NCBI RefSeq assembly: GCF_004363045.1
Contig: NZ_SNYJ01000005.1
Coordinates: 1 to 64,000, forward strand
Direction of reading: 5' to 3'
Length of the DNA stretch: 64,000 bases
Source of the DNA: Aureibacillus halotolerans
GTDB taxonomy: Bacteria > Bacillota > Bacilli > Bacillales > DSM-28697
A program made the position numbers and the translations under genes. The notes below the pieces were generated by a model. It saw nothing but the letters and a program-made list of their open reading frames with translations. It did no database searches and was not told the DNA's origin. Below are positions 17,481 through 26,476 of this stretch, in pieces. Positions within the stretch are counted from its first letter, which is position 1; every line of letters starts with the position of its first letter.

Positions 17481-17870
17481 ATGGCTAAATGGTACGGAGC
17501 TGCTGCCATCTGTATAGATGACGAGAAAAATCTTTTAATGGTGCTACAGGGCAAACCTGAGGAAGAGAAAAAATGGTCGGTTCCTTCAGGGGGCAAAGAA
17601 GGGACGGAAACCTTTGAGGAATGCTGTCGCCGAGAGGTTTTGGAGGAAACAGGGTATGACGTTCGGGTGGTTGAAAAGCTCCATACGAAGAAGAATGAAT
17701 GGGCTGAGGTGCACTACTTCTTAGTAAAGGTCATTGGGGGAACACCAACTACATCCAATGACCCAGATGGGCTTATTTATGACGTTGCCTGGAAGTCGTT
17801 AAACGACATCGACGCGCTCGTGCTGTCCTTTCCTGAAGATCGTTCGTATTTCGACCTCTACGTCATATAA
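17481..17870 (+). CDS. NUDIX hydrolase
   Basis: A 129-residue Nudix protein. The Nudix box spans about residues 36-58: GGKEGTETFEECCRREVLEETG, with the metal-binding REVLEE core intact. Family members hydrolyse nucleoside diphosphates linked to another moiety; the substrate here cannot be inferred. GGGGAGGAGGGGCC precedes ATG 17481. Confidence 0.9.
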   Translation: MAKWYGAAAICIDDEKNLLMVLQGKPEEEKKWSVPSGGKEGTETFEECCRREVLEETGYDVRVVEKLHTKKNEWAEVHYFLVKVIGGTPTTSNDPDGLIYDVAWKSLNDIDALVLSFPEDRSYFDLYVI

Positions 17871-17900
17871 TTGTTGGTTGCCCAAAAAAGCGGGGCAAAT

Positions 17901-17947
17901 AAAGAGCTGTCCCAAAGCCATAAACATGACTTACGGGACAGCTCTTT
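17901..17947. terminator. Bidirectional terminator between NUDIX and RsbR-like genes
   Basis: AAAGAGCTGTCCC (17901-17913) and GGGACAGCTCTTT (17935-17947) are perfect 13-bp inverted repeats. Confidence 0.85.
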
Positions 17948-18767
17948 AGAAATTCAACTCCTGCAAAGCGCGTGAAATGGAGGAGTAGATATTAATTTTA
18001 CCAAAGTTGATGCCTAACTGAATCGAGGTTTGGGCAATTTCAGGGCGAACCCCCGATAGTGACGCTTTTGTGCCAACAAGGTTCAGGGCTTCAATGAGCT
18101 GGAACAATTGATTGGCGACCATCGTATCGACAATGGGAACCCCAGATAAATCAATCAACAACGCATCCACTTGATTTTCGACGCATTGGTTTAATGTAGA
18201 GTCTAAAATGACCTTCGACCGATACGTGTCAATTTCTCCAACGAGCGGCAGTAAGGCGATATTGGCGTTTAATAAGATAACGGGTGAGCTTAGCTCTGTG
18301 ATAATGTCTTGCTGGGCTTGATATAGCTTGTCAGCGTTTGCTTTGCTTCGTTCACTGAACTCAACAATGATCTTTTGAAAGGAAGACGTGACCTGCTTGT
18401 TCCATGCATCGTATTGATCAAACGTGACCTGCTGAGTTTGTGCGTATTCGCGTACCAACTGAAGGTACTGTTCCTGGACATTTAGAAATTCGTCTATAAT
18501 TTGGGGGATGGGTGTCTGTAGATGTGCTTGGTCGCTTGTAATAGCAACAACCCACGCCTCGAATTTTTCAGTTAAATGATCTTTCTTCGTATTAAAAAGC
18601 TCGCAGTACACAAGATGAAACTGATGATTCTGCTCCTTCAGAGCACTAATTTGTTCCGGGTCGCTCACACTGTAAACCCCATCCTTCGATTTATCAAGTG
18701 CGGCATACCAATCTTCGGTTAGATCCCATGTGCGTTGCTTCATATAGTCATACAATGACGTTTCCAT
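17946..18767 (-). CDS. RsbR-family stressosome protein (STAS domain)
   Basis: A 273-residue protein. The N-terminal part (about 1-150) is all-helical and variable, as in the globin-like sensor domains of RsbR paralogues. The C-terminal STAS domain (about 160-270) includes LLIDLSGVPIVDTMVANQLFQ, with the phosphorylatable Thr, and GVRPEIAQTSIQLG, the second Thr site used by RsbT kinase. These proteins build the stressosome that controls sigma-B. No rsbS, rsbT or rsbU lies nearby, so it is an orphan paralogue of the RsbRB/RsbRC/RsbRD kind. Confidence 0.88.
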   Translation of the reverse strand: METSLYDYMKQRTWDLTEDWYAALDKSKDGVYSVSDPEQISALKEQNHQFHLVYCELFNTKKDHLTEKFEAWVVAITSDQAHLQTPIPQIIDEFLNVQEQYLQLVREYAQTQQVTFDQYDAWNKQVTSSFQKIIVEFSERSKANADKLYQAQQDIITELSSPVILLNANIALLPLVGEIDTYRSKVILDSTLNQCVENQVDALLIDLSGVPIVDTMVANQLFQLIEALNLVGTKASLSGVRPEIAQTSIQLGINFGKINIYSSISRALQELNF

Positions 18768-18959
18768 GGCTTGCTCCTCTTCATAGATAATAACCTAATT
18801 TTTACTATGCCATGAGAGGAAGAAAATGTCTATAAATAACGCATTAAAGCTTCTGTTTGTAGCTCGGCACGGACGAAAGAAGTCACTAGCAGTGAAGGTT
18901 AAATTTAGGTGATAAGGAGGTAGTAAACGTGTGGAGAATAGGGAGCACCTGTTGAGTCG

Positions 18960-19967
18960 CTAGACCGGCCTTACCTCTCTTCGTTCTTGATTCTCAAAGA
19001 TTTTATGATCATAAATGCGTCCGTTTTCTAGGATAATTGCGGGACGTATAATATCGTTCTTCTTTTCATGACCCAACATGATAACAGGTAAATACTTTCC
19101 GACCTGTGCACTAATGGATTTGGAAGCCGTTTTGTAAAAGATACTTGGCGTATGGTCGACCGCATAATGGAGGATACTGTCCGTATAATATGTCGGTTTT
19201 TCAATCGTTGTTGGCCTGCTCGTTTCAATGCCCATTCCTTCATCACAACTAATATCAATAATCATGGCATCTTGTTTCATTGTTTTTAAATCCTCTTTAT
19301 AGATAACATGATCTGTGCGGCTCACATCCCATGTAATTGCATTTACAAGCACATCGTACTTTCCTGATTCTTTTCGAAATAAATCTTCTGTCCGTCTATC
19401 GTATACAGTTACCTCTGCACCTAATCCAATTAATATTTTATATGCGCCACGTGCCACATTTCCTCTACCTAAAACGGCAACCTTTGTGTCATATGGCATT
19501 TTTCCATAACAGCTAAACGCATGCATAATCGCTGCCTCTCCAGCAATCTCATTATTTCTCAGAAACACATGCCTTCCTTCTTCATTCATATCTTCCCAAG
19601 CAATGCCGGTCAAACGTTTTGACAAAAAGGTATTGGTCAACCTCTCATTTTGTACTGCATGAATCCAGCCAAATACAATTTGTCCATCTTGAAGGTCTCC
19701 AATATAGTCGGCTTCCCCGGCTTTCGGGTCGCAAATAATGTCTTGCTTTAAAACCTCCTCCCTACTAACAACATGGACGCCAACGTTTCTTAACGTCTCA
19801 TCTGAGACAGCAAAAAATTCACCATACCCTTTTTCAATATATAACTTATCCTTATGATTCATTTTAGCAATATCATTAAGGATCATTGCCTGTCTATGTT
19901 CATTTTCTTTACAATTTAATGGAAAACCTACTGTTCTAATCAAATAAATCCCTCCAATTATTTTCAT
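18960..19967 (-). CDS. N5-(carboxyethyl)ornithine synthase-like dehydrogenase
   Basis: A 335-residue protein of the alanine-dehydrogenase/NAD(P) transhydrogenase fold. The N-terminal substrate half starts IGGIYLIRTVGFPLNCKENEHR, as in N5-(carboxyethyl)ornithine synthase of Lactococcus; the Rossmann segment is KVAVLGRGNVARGAYKILIGLGAEVTVYDRR (about 165-195). The known enzyme reductively couples pyruvate with ornithine (or lysine) using NADPH. The ATG at 19967 is the likely start from family length, though the ribosome site is weak. No linked pathway gene is seen. Confidence 0.78.
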   Translation of the reverse strand: MKIIGGIYLIRTVGFPLNCKENEHRQAMILNDIAKMNHKDKLYIEKGYGEFFAVSDETLRNVGVHVVSREEVLKQDIICDPKAGEADYIGDLQDGQIVFGWIHAVQNERLTNTFLSKRLTGIAWEDMNEEGRHVFLRNNEIAGEAAIMHAFSCYGKMPYDTKVAVLGRGNVARGAYKILIGLGAEVTVYDRRTEDLFRKESGKYDVLVNAITWDVSRTDHVIYKEDLKTMKQDAMIIDISCDEGMGIETSRPTTIEKPTYYTDSILHYAVDHTPSIFYKTASKSISAQVGKYLPVIMLGHEKKNDIIRPAIILENGRIYDHKIFENQERREVRPV

Positions 19968-20261
19968 AGCAAAAATCCATCTAGATTTTTTAAGCTCCCA
20001 TCGCATAAATGGGGATGAAAATGATTGAAATTCTTACATTTAATTGAATCGACTTATTTAATATAACACACTTCACTAGCGTTGTATTAATTTAGATCGA
20101 AAAATAAAAATAAGAATAATATTCAAAAAAAGTAAACGTACAAAAAAGCTGTTCACGGATTCTTACATAATTGATGTTAATTTTGCTGGTGCGAGTTCTT
20201 CAGTAAGTCGATATACTTTATCCAACGTGCACAAACTGTGATAACGGAAGGGTGAGCCAGA

Positions 20262-21323
20262 GTGATTACAGATCCCTCGAAAATTGATTTATATTATACA
20301 ATGTTGATCGAGAAAAACCGGGCATATGAAGGTGTTTTTTACGTAGGGGTCAAATCGACGGGCATCTTTTGTCGTCCTACTTGCCCGGCAAAAAAGCCAA
20401 AGAAGGAGAACTGTGAGTTTTTTGCGCAGGCGAAAGAGGCGTTGCTTGCGTCCTTTCGACCGTGCAAACGATGTCGTCCACTTTCGGCTCCGAGTTCGCT
20501 ATCGCCCGAGGTGAAGACGCTTGTTGATGCCATTGAGAAAAATCCGGAAAAAAAGTGGACGGATAAAGACCTCGATGCGTTGTCTTTTAGTGCCAATACG
20601 ACGAGACGGCAATTTAAAAAGCAATTTGGCATGACCTTTATTGAATACGCCCGATCTAGAAGGATGGGTATGGCATTTAAGCATATTCGGAGCGGTGAGG
20701 CGATTATTGATGCACAGCTTGAGAGCGGATATGACTCAAGCAATGGTTTTCGGGATGCATTCGCGAAAATCATGGGGGCTGTGCCGACAAAATCGACTGG
20801 CGTCAAGCTGCTTTACAGTGCCTGGATTGATACACGCCTTGGTGCAATGCTGGCGATTGCAGATGATGAGGCACTGCTACTGCTGGAATTTGTTGATCGA
20901 CGTGGTCTCGAAAAGGAAATTGAGCGTTTGCGCAACAAACTGCAAGCGGCTATTGTTCCGGAAAGAACGGCCATCATCCTGCAGATAGAAGAGGAGCTGC
21001 ATGCGTACTTCCGTGGAGACAAGCTCTCTTTTTCAACGCCCATTCGGCTACTAGGCACGCCATTCCAACAACGTGTATGGCGTGAGCTTCAGCAAATCCC
21101 TGTGGGCACGACTTTGTCTTATAAGGGGTTGGCTGCGAAATTGGAGCATCCTACAGCGATTCGAGCGGCCGCAAGAGCGAATGGCGCCAACCAACTGGCG
21201 ATCGTGGTTCCTTGTCATCGTGTGATTCAGACAGACGGGGGGTTAGGAGGATATGCCGGCGGTCTTCCGCGAAAGGATTGGCTGCTCCAGCACGAGAAAG
21301 AGGCAAAGCTGAAGCGGACATAA
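20262..21323 (+). CDS. ada: Ada: methylphosphotriester/O6-methylguanine-DNA methyltransferase and AraC-type activator
   Basis: A 353-residue three-part protein. The N-terminal Ada zinc domain has Cys37, Cys41, Cys68 and Cys71 (GIFCRPTC and RPCKRC); an AraC-type helix-turn-helix region follows at about 85-180; the C-terminal methyltransferase carries the active PCHRV (Cys318) preceded by GTTLSYKGLA. It repairs alkylated DNA and activates its own regulon when methylated. In B. subtilis these functions are split into adaA and adaB; here they are fused as in E. coli. GTG start with AAGGGTGA upstream. Confidence 0.93.
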   Translation: MITDPSKIDLYYTMLIEKNRAYEGVFYVGVKSTGIFCRPTCPAKKPKKENCEFFAQAKEALLASFRPCKRCRPLSAPSSLSPEVKTLVDAIEKNPEKKWTDKDLDALSFSANTTRRQFKKQFGMTFIEYARSRRMGMAFKHIRSGEAIIDAQLESGYDSSNGFRDAFAKIMGAVPTKSTGVKLLYSAWIDTRLGAMLAIADDEALLLLEFVDRRGLEKEIERLRNKLQAAIVPERTAIILQIEEELHAYFRGDKLSFSTPIRLLGTPFQQRVWRELQQIPVGTTLSYKGLAAKLEHPTAIRAAARANGANQLAIVVPCHRVIQTDGGLGGYAGGLPRKDWLLQHEKEAKLKRT

Positions 21324-21379
21324 AATGCATAGATGAAGGACATGAGGAGGCCTGATTCAGGGGCTTCTTTTTTTATTGT

Positions 21380-21972
21380 TTAGACAACTTTCGCAGTGCA
21401 GAAATTACTTTCAACGGTGGCGGTGCCTGATTAGAAGCAAGGTGAGATGGTAGGATTGTCAGGGAATTTAAATTTCCCAATGATTACCACGCTATATTTT
21501 TTAAAAGATCGCCTTTTAGTATCTAAGCGAATCTCTAGGCCCTAAATAACTTCATTATAAAAAATGGGCTCATTATTAAAAGCAACCACTAGCGGGACTC
21601 CAGCGGCAAAGAAAACACGACGAGGTCTTCTCGAGTCGATGTTGCACTTGTACCCGTAGGGTGAAAGATAACACGGCCGCTTCGTCAAAATACTTCGCTT
21701 TCCGCGGGCACGGCTTCAGCTTCCTCAGAAAGCAAAGCTTTCCTGCGGGATCTTCAGCTCGCGCTGTTCCCGCAGGAGTCTACGTATGTTGACTACGCTG
21801 ATGTTTGTTTCTGCGTAAATTGTTTTTTTCTTTGTCTCGTTTAGCGAGTAAGAAAGCGTGTTAAGGCGTGGGGTTTATCAAACAAGACCTCTCCAAAACA
21901 TTCGAACAATGTATCAGGTTACCCAGTAATGTCTACACGTGTCTGCCAAATGTAAGGTGCGGAAGTTGAGTT
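21380..21972. repeat. Intergenic repeat, copy A
   Basis: The stretch begins AGACAACTTTCGCAGTGCA and ends with AATGTAAGGTGCGGAAGTTG, roughly inverted ends. The core (21688-21780) is GC-rich and holds nested hairpins, including CCTGCGGGA...TCCCGCAGG. Most of it is repeated at 34436-34778 and 36274-36652. No coding frame is convincing. Imperfect ends suggest nested or decayed mobile DNA rather than one intact element. Confidence 0.75.
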
Positions 21973-21973
21973 A

Positions 21974-21990
21974 AATAACAAAAATAACAA
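21974..21990. repeat. 17-bp motif AATAACAAAAATAACAA, copy 1
   Basis: The identical 17-mer occurs again at 22136-22152, on the other side of the ABC operon promoter. Possible operator pair or simple A-rich duplication. Confidence 0.5.
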
Positions 21991-22095
21991 TAAAGAAAGA
22001 CGGGAATACAAGAGGTCATTAGATGTACATGCCGAATTATCAATTAATATGTCGAAAAACAGCGAAAATGAACGAAATTAATGTTCTGAATATTG

Positions 22096-22123
22096 TTGAC
22101 ATAGAAAACAATAGGCATATAAT
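22096..22123 (+). promoter_or_regulatory. Consensus sigma-A promoter of sugar ABC operon
   Basis: TTGACA (22096-22101), 16-bp spacer, TATAAT (22118-22123). Both hexamers are perfect. The leader is about 100 nt to the first start codon. Confidence 0.8.
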
Positions 22124-22135
22124 GATAACTAAGAT

Positions 22136-22152
22136 AATAACAAAAATAACAA
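22136..22152. repeat. 17-bp motif AATAACAAAAATAACAA, copy 2
   Basis: This copy lies just after the predicted transcription start (about 22130), where a LacI-type repressor commonly binds. See copy 1 at 21974-21990. Confidence 0.5.
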
Positions 22153-22198
22153 AAAATGAGTAAAAAGGAATCAGAACGCGTAAGAAACTGCAATTTTA

Positions 22199-22212
22199 TG
22201 TATACGTTTTCA
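22199..22212 (+). promoter_or_regulatory. Near-consensus cre (CcpA) site
   Basis: TGTATACGTTTTCA matches the TGWAANCGNTNWCA cre consensus at 13 of 14 positions. It sits directly before the AAAAGGAGG ribosome site, a roadblock position for carbon catabolite repression of the sugar transporter. A LacI-family paralogue binding the same motif is an alternative. Confidence 0.6.
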
Positions 22213-22227
22213 AAAGGAGGCAAAAGA

Positions 22228-23106
22228 ATGAAGCAGAGCAGGAGCACGTTATTGTTTTACTTGTTTATCTCTCCGTGGCTCATAGGCTTTCTCGTCTTCG
22301 GCGCGGGACCGATGGTATTTTCTCTATTCATGTCTTTTACAGAATGGGACATCATTGGCGGAGCAGAATGGATTGGCGTCGGAAATTTTAAGGAGCTTCT
22401 TCAAGACCCGTTGTTTTGGAAATCGATCTGGAACACGGTGTATTTCACAGGCTTGAGTGTTCCATTAAGCTTGGTTTTTGGCTATCTACTTGCGGTGTTG
22501 TTGAATACAAAGGTCCGGTTTATGAGTGTGTTTCGCACGATTTTTTATTTGCCGTCGCTCGTACCGGCTGTGGCAAGCTCCCTGTTGTGGATGCTCATTT
22601 TTCAGCCGGAGTTTGGTCTAGCAAATGCCATGCTGTCATCGCTTCACTTGCCGACCTCTGATTGGATCATGAGTGAGACGATGGTAAAGCCGGCTTTAAT
22701 CATTATGGGCTTATGGGGTGTTGGGGGAGGCATGGTCATTTATTTGGCTGGTCTGCAAGGGGTACCAAAGTCGATGTATGAATCGGCTGAGATTGATGGG
22801 GCTGGGCGTTGGGCAAAGCTCGTTAACGTGACCATTCCAATGACATCACACGTCATTTTCTTCAATCTTATCATGGGCATTATCGGCTCGTTCCAGGTGT
22901 TTACGCAGGCATATGTCATGAGTGAAGGTGGTCCGAATTATGCCTCATTGTTTTACGTTCATTACTTGTATCAGAATGCATTTCAATATTTTGAAATGGG
23001 CTACGCCTCAGCACTGGCATGGGTATTGTTTTTGATCATCCTCGTGTTTACGTTGCTGCAATTCAAGTTTTTTGGTCGCAAGGTGTACTACGAATTTGAT
23101 GATTAA
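22228..23106 (+). CDS. Carbohydrate ABC transporter permease 1 (MalF/UgpA type)
   Basis: A 292-residue permease with six membrane helices. The EAA-loop signature is SMYESAEIDGAGRWAKLVNVTIPM (about residues 185-210). It forms a heterodimer with the next gene's product and contacts an MsmX-type ATPase encoded elsewhere, since no ATPase gene lies here. AAAGGAGG precedes ATG 22228; 24 upstream in-frame codons from 22156 overlap the operator region and are rejected. Confidence 0.92.
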   Translation: MKQSRSTLLFYLFISPWLIGFLVFGAGPMVFSLFMSFTEWDIIGGAEWIGVGNFKELLQDPLFWKSIWNTVYFTGLSVPLSLVFGYLLAVLLNTKVRFMSVFRTIFYLPSLVPAVASSLLWMLIFQPEFGLANAMLSSLHLPTSDWIMSETMVKPALIIMGLWGVGGGMVIYLAGLQGVPKSMYESAEIDGAGRWAKLVNVTIPMTSHVIFFNLIMGIIGSFQVFTQAYVMSEGGPNYASLFYVHYLYQNAFQYFEMGYASALAWVLFLIILVFTLLQFKFFGRKVYYEFDD

Positions 23107-23121
23107 AGAGGGAGGGAGAAG

Positions 23122-24003
23122 ATGAGAATGAAAGCGGTGACAAACCCGCAGGTCAAAGTAAAACATCGGAGTATTACGAAATCAAAACGTGCGGATCGCC
23201 TGGCCTCATACGCCCTGCTTCTATTTTGGTCAGTACTGTTCATTTTGCCGTTTGTATGGCTAATCTCAACCTCGTTAAAGCACGAGGCAGATGCGATCAC
23301 CTATCCGCCTACTCTTTTGCCAGAGGTGTTTGATTGGACCAATTATAGAGAAGTGTTTGAGATTGTCGATTTCACCCGTTTTTATATGAACACGATTATC
23401 GTGACATCGCTGACGGTGTTGGGCACTCTGCTTTCCTGCTCTATTGTCGCCTATGGCTTTGCCCGTATTAAAGGCAAAGGCAGGAATGTTTGGTTTGCTG
23501 TCTTGCTTGCCACGATGATGCTGCCGCCACAGGTGACCATGATTCCGACGTATTTGATTTTTGCACAGTTGGATTGGGTAAATACGTTTATGCCGCTCAT
23601 CGTCCCTGCTTTTTTCGGCAATCCGTTTTTCATTTTCCTTCTGCGGCAGTTTTTTAAGACGGTGCCGAAGGAGCTCGAAGAAGCAGCTACCATCGATGGC
23701 TGTAGTATTCTGGGACGATTTTTTCGAATCATTTTGCCACTGTCGGTTCCGGCGCTCATTACAGTCGCGATTTTAAGCTTTATGTGGACATGGAACGACT
23801 TCTTGAACCCGTTAATCTATTTGAATGATCAAGAGAATTTTACTCTCGCATTGGGCTTGCAAATGTTTAAGGGGCAATTAACGATGCTTTGGGGGCCGAT
23901 GATGGCAGCGAGTACGATGGTCATTATGCCGCTTGTGATTGTGTTTTTCTTTGCCCAAAAATACTTTATTGAAGGCATTGCTACATCGGGAATTAAAGGA
24001 TAA
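23122..24003 (+). CDS. Carbohydrate ABC transporter permease 2 (MalG type)
   Basis: A 293-residue permease with six helices. The N-terminal cytosolic tail is basic; the EAA loop is KELEEAATIDGCSILGRFFRIILPLS (about 190-215). The end FAQKYFIEGIATSGIKG is typical of MalG/AraQ-like subunits. It starts 15 bp after permease 1 with GAGGGAGGGAGAAG, so the genes are co-transcribed. Confidence 0.93.
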   Translation: MRMKAVTNPQVKVKHRSITKSKRADRLASYALLLFWSVLFILPFVWLISTSLKHEADAITYPPTLLPEVFDWTNYREVFEIVDFTRFYMNTIIVTSLTVLGTLLSCSIVAYGFARIKGKGRNVWFAVLLATMMLPPQVTMIPTYLIFAQLDWVNTFMPLIVPAFFGNPFFIFLLRQFFKTVPKELEEAATIDGCSILGRFFRIILPLSVPALITVAILSFMWTWNDFLNPLIYLNDQENFTLALGLQMFKGQLTMLWGPMMAASTMVIMPLVIVFFFAQKYFIEGIATSGIKG

Positions 24004-24020
24004 AAAAGGGGGATTTTCAA

Positions 24021-25292
24021 ATGAGACATTCATGGAAAAAGCTGCTCGTTGCCGTGTTCGTACTGCTGCTCGTCGCTACAGGGTGTAGCAGCGGAACAAG
24101 TGGAGGCGATGGAGGAAGCGGAGATGGCAAGGTCAACTTACGTGTGCTAGTTTGGGGCAATGGACCCGCTGAGCTGAAGGGCGAGGAAGAAATTTATGCG
24201 CAATTTATGGAGGATCATCCTGAGATCAATGTGGATCTTGTCAGTGCCCCGTATGACAAGGTAATGGAAAAGTTTGTGTCGATGACAGCAGGTGGAGATC
24301 AACCTGATGTGATCTGGATGCAGCCGATCTACTTTGCTGAGTTTGCTGAAAAAGGCATGTTTATGGACCTCGGACCGATGCTTGAAGAGGAAGGGTTAAC
24401 AGCTGACGATTGGTTGCCAAAAGCGTTTGAAATGGGCCAATACGATGATACGCAATATGCCTTGCCGCGTGATATTATTACCCACCACATTGTATACAAT
24501 AAAGACATGTTTGATGCAGCTGGTGTAGAGTACCCTCAAGCTGATTGGACATGGGATGATTTGCTTGAAAAAGCACAGCAGCTTACGATTGAAGAAGGCG
24601 ACCGCACGAGCCAGTACGGCTTCTCAAGCTATTATTGGAAGGAAGCTCTCTATCAGAATGGAACCGTTCCATTTAACCGAGATGGCACTGAGGTGTTGAT
24701 TGATTCTCCAGAAGCGATCGAAGCGATTGAATGGGTGGCGGATCTTAGTCTAGAGCATGGTGTAGCACCAACACCAACCGAAAATCAAGGAATGGGGGAC
24801 CTGTTCCTCGCCGGAAAGGCTGCGATGGCTTTTGCAGGCCCGTGGAATTGGAGAGCGTATGACGAAGAAGGAAAATTCGCTTGGGACATTCAAGAGGTGC
24901 CAGCAGGTCAAGCTGGCAACAAGTCGGAATTGCTAGGACTTCCTGTCTCTATTGGAGCAGATACAGAAAATCCTGAAGCGGCATGGACGCTGTTGAAGTG
25001 GCTCACTCATGGCGGCGGTCAAGACATACAATCTGACATTGTCGGCGCGTACCCAACCGTCCCGCGTGCTCAGGAGAATTTCTCTAACGGAACGTATGCC
25101 CCAGATAATGTGGAGGCTGTTCACATAGCGATGGAAGAAAACACAGTTTTGCCTCCATTGTTTGTAAAGCAGGCAGAGGTTGAAAATATGATTCAACCGG
25201 TGATGGACCAAATTATGGCTGGGAAAGTAACACCAGCGGAAGCATTGCCAGAGCTGGCAGACAAAATGCGAGCAGAACTGGGCATCGAATAA
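24021..25292 (+). CDS. Sugar ABC transporter substrate-binding lipoprotein
   Basis: A 423-residue binding protein. The N-terminus has KK, a hydrophobic stretch and the lipobox VATGC, giving a lipid-anchored protein with a Gly/Ser-rich tether. The body fits the SBP_bac_1 family (VNLRVLVWGNGPAELKGEEEIYAQFMEDHPEINVDLV; GDQPDVIWMQP; FLAGKAAMAFAGPWNWRAY). The sugar is not predictable. Here the binding protein is last rather than first in the transporter operon. GGGGGA ribosome site. Confidence 0.92.
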   Translation: MRHSWKKLLVAVFVLLLVATGCSSGTSGGDGGSGDGKVNLRVLVWGNGPAELKGEEEIYAQFMEDHPEINVDLVSAPYDKVMEKFVSMTAGGDQPDVIWMQPIYFAEFAEKGMFMDLGPMLEEEGLTADDWLPKAFEMGQYDDTQYALPRDIITHHIVYNKDMFDAAGVEYPQADWTWDDLLEKAQQLTIEEGDRTSQYGFSSYYWKEALYQNGTVPFNRDGTEVLIDSPEAIEAIEWVADLSLEHGVAPTPTENQGMGDLFLAGKAAMAFAGPWNWRAYDEEGKFAWDIQEVPAGQAGNKSELLGLPVSIGADTENPEAAWTLLKWLTHGGGQDIQSDIVGAYPTVPRAQENFSNGTYAPDNVEAVHIAMEENTVLPPLFVKQAEVENMIQPVMDQIMAGKVTPAEALPELADKMRAELGIE

Positions 25293-25308
25293 GGAACTTT
25301 GCGTGTAG

Positions 25309-25336
25309 GAGGGCTGACTGCGTCGGCCCTCTTTTA
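25309..25336 (+). terminator. Terminator after sugar ABC operon
   Basis: GAGGGCTGAC (25309-25318) pairs with GTCGGCCCTC (25322-25331), then TTTT. Confidence 0.8.
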
Positions 25337-25423
25337 AACGGGTGCGAACCTGAAAAGAGCGCTAGAGGGGTATGCTATACTGGGGCAAATGAATCATTGC
25401 TGGATGATAGTTGGGGGAAAGTT

Positions 25424-26476
25424 ATGGCGAAAAAAGTCACTATGCAGCAAATTGCAAATTACGTTGGCGTATCGAAGTATGTCGTCTCCCGTACACTTGG
25501 AGGGAAGGATGGTGTAAGCGGACCAACGAAGCAGAAGGTCCTGCAGGCAGCGTCTGTCCTAGGCTATTTTACTCAAAATCAAGCCCCTGGAATGGATGCC
25601 ACGGTGCTGACGAGCACGAAGACAGCGAACAAGCTATCTGTTTTAATTCTGATGCCTACAACACGTTCGAGATCAAAGGAGCATTCCTTTTGGGGGCCAA
25701 TGCTGGATGGGGTGAGCCAACGTCTTGAAGAGTTCGGCTATGGGTTTGTCATCATTACGGATCCCTATGTCGGGCAGTTGACCGATTCGTTTAACCGCGA
25801 TGCGTTTTTCGGTGTGATTGGCATTGGGAGTATTCCCTCATCTATTTTGTTAGATGTCTATCGCGAGGACTATTGTTTGGTGCTCATCGATCATGAGGAT
25901 CGGACCTACCCATGTGATACCGTGTTCAACAACAATTTCGAAGGCACGCTAAGGCTGACGAATCATTTGCTTGGGCTTGGGCACAGCGCGATTGAGTTTG
26001 TTGGAAATATAAACTATGCACCAAGCTTCTACGACCGATACCTCGGATACCGATCTGCTATGGAGGCACACGACTTAAAAGCAACGAGTACGACCGAATT
26101 AGCTGGGGGCGAGGATGAACACCAGAGCTTTGATCGGCAACTCAGCATTCCTATGCTTGTTGAGCGACGAAATGACGGCACTCTCCCAACAGCCTTTGTA
26201 TGTGCAAATGATTCAATTGCGGAGCGTGTGCTGAGGGATTTAAAGCAGGTGAACATTACGGTTCCTGGTGATGTGTCTGTGACCGGCTTTGATAATATCG
26301 AAAAGTCCTATGAGTCTGACCCAACACTGACGACGGTCCAATCCTATACCGACGAGCTTGGAAAGCGAGCAGTGGACATGCTGATTCGTCGATACCAAAG
26401 CCCAGAATCGCCTTTCGAAAAGGTGGTGCTTCAAGGAAACCTCATGCTACGAGAATCGACGACGTTTGTGAAGTAG
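25424..26476 (+). CDS. LacI-family transcriptional regulator
   Basis: A 350-residue repressor-type protein. Residues 1-55 are the LacI headpiece (VTMQQIANYVGVSKYVVSRTLGG and hinge KVLQAASVLGYF). The effector domain follows, with VFNNNFEGTLRLTNHLLGLGHSAIEFVG, FVCANDSIAERVLRDL and PGDVSVTGFDN. It lies after the transporter operon's terminator with its own ribosome site (GGGGGAAAGTT before ATG 25424) and most likely controls that operon. Confidence 0.92.
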   Translation: MAKKVTMQQIANYVGVSKYVVSRTLGGKDGVSGPTKQKVLQAASVLGYFTQNQAPGMDATVLTSTKTANKLSVLILMPTTRSRSKEHSFWGPMLDGVSQRLEEFGYGFVIITDPYVGQLTDSFNRDAFFGVIGIGSIPSSILLDVYREDYCLVLIDHEDRTYPCDTVFNNNFEGTLRLTNHLLGLGHSAIEFVGNINYAPSFYDRYLGYRSAMEAHDLKATSTTELAGGEDEHQSFDRQLSIPMLVERRNDGTLPTAFVCANDSIAERVLRDLKQVNITVPGDVSVTGFDNIEKSYESDPTLTTVQSYTDELGKRAVDMLIRRYQSPESPFEKVVLQGNLMLRESTTFVK

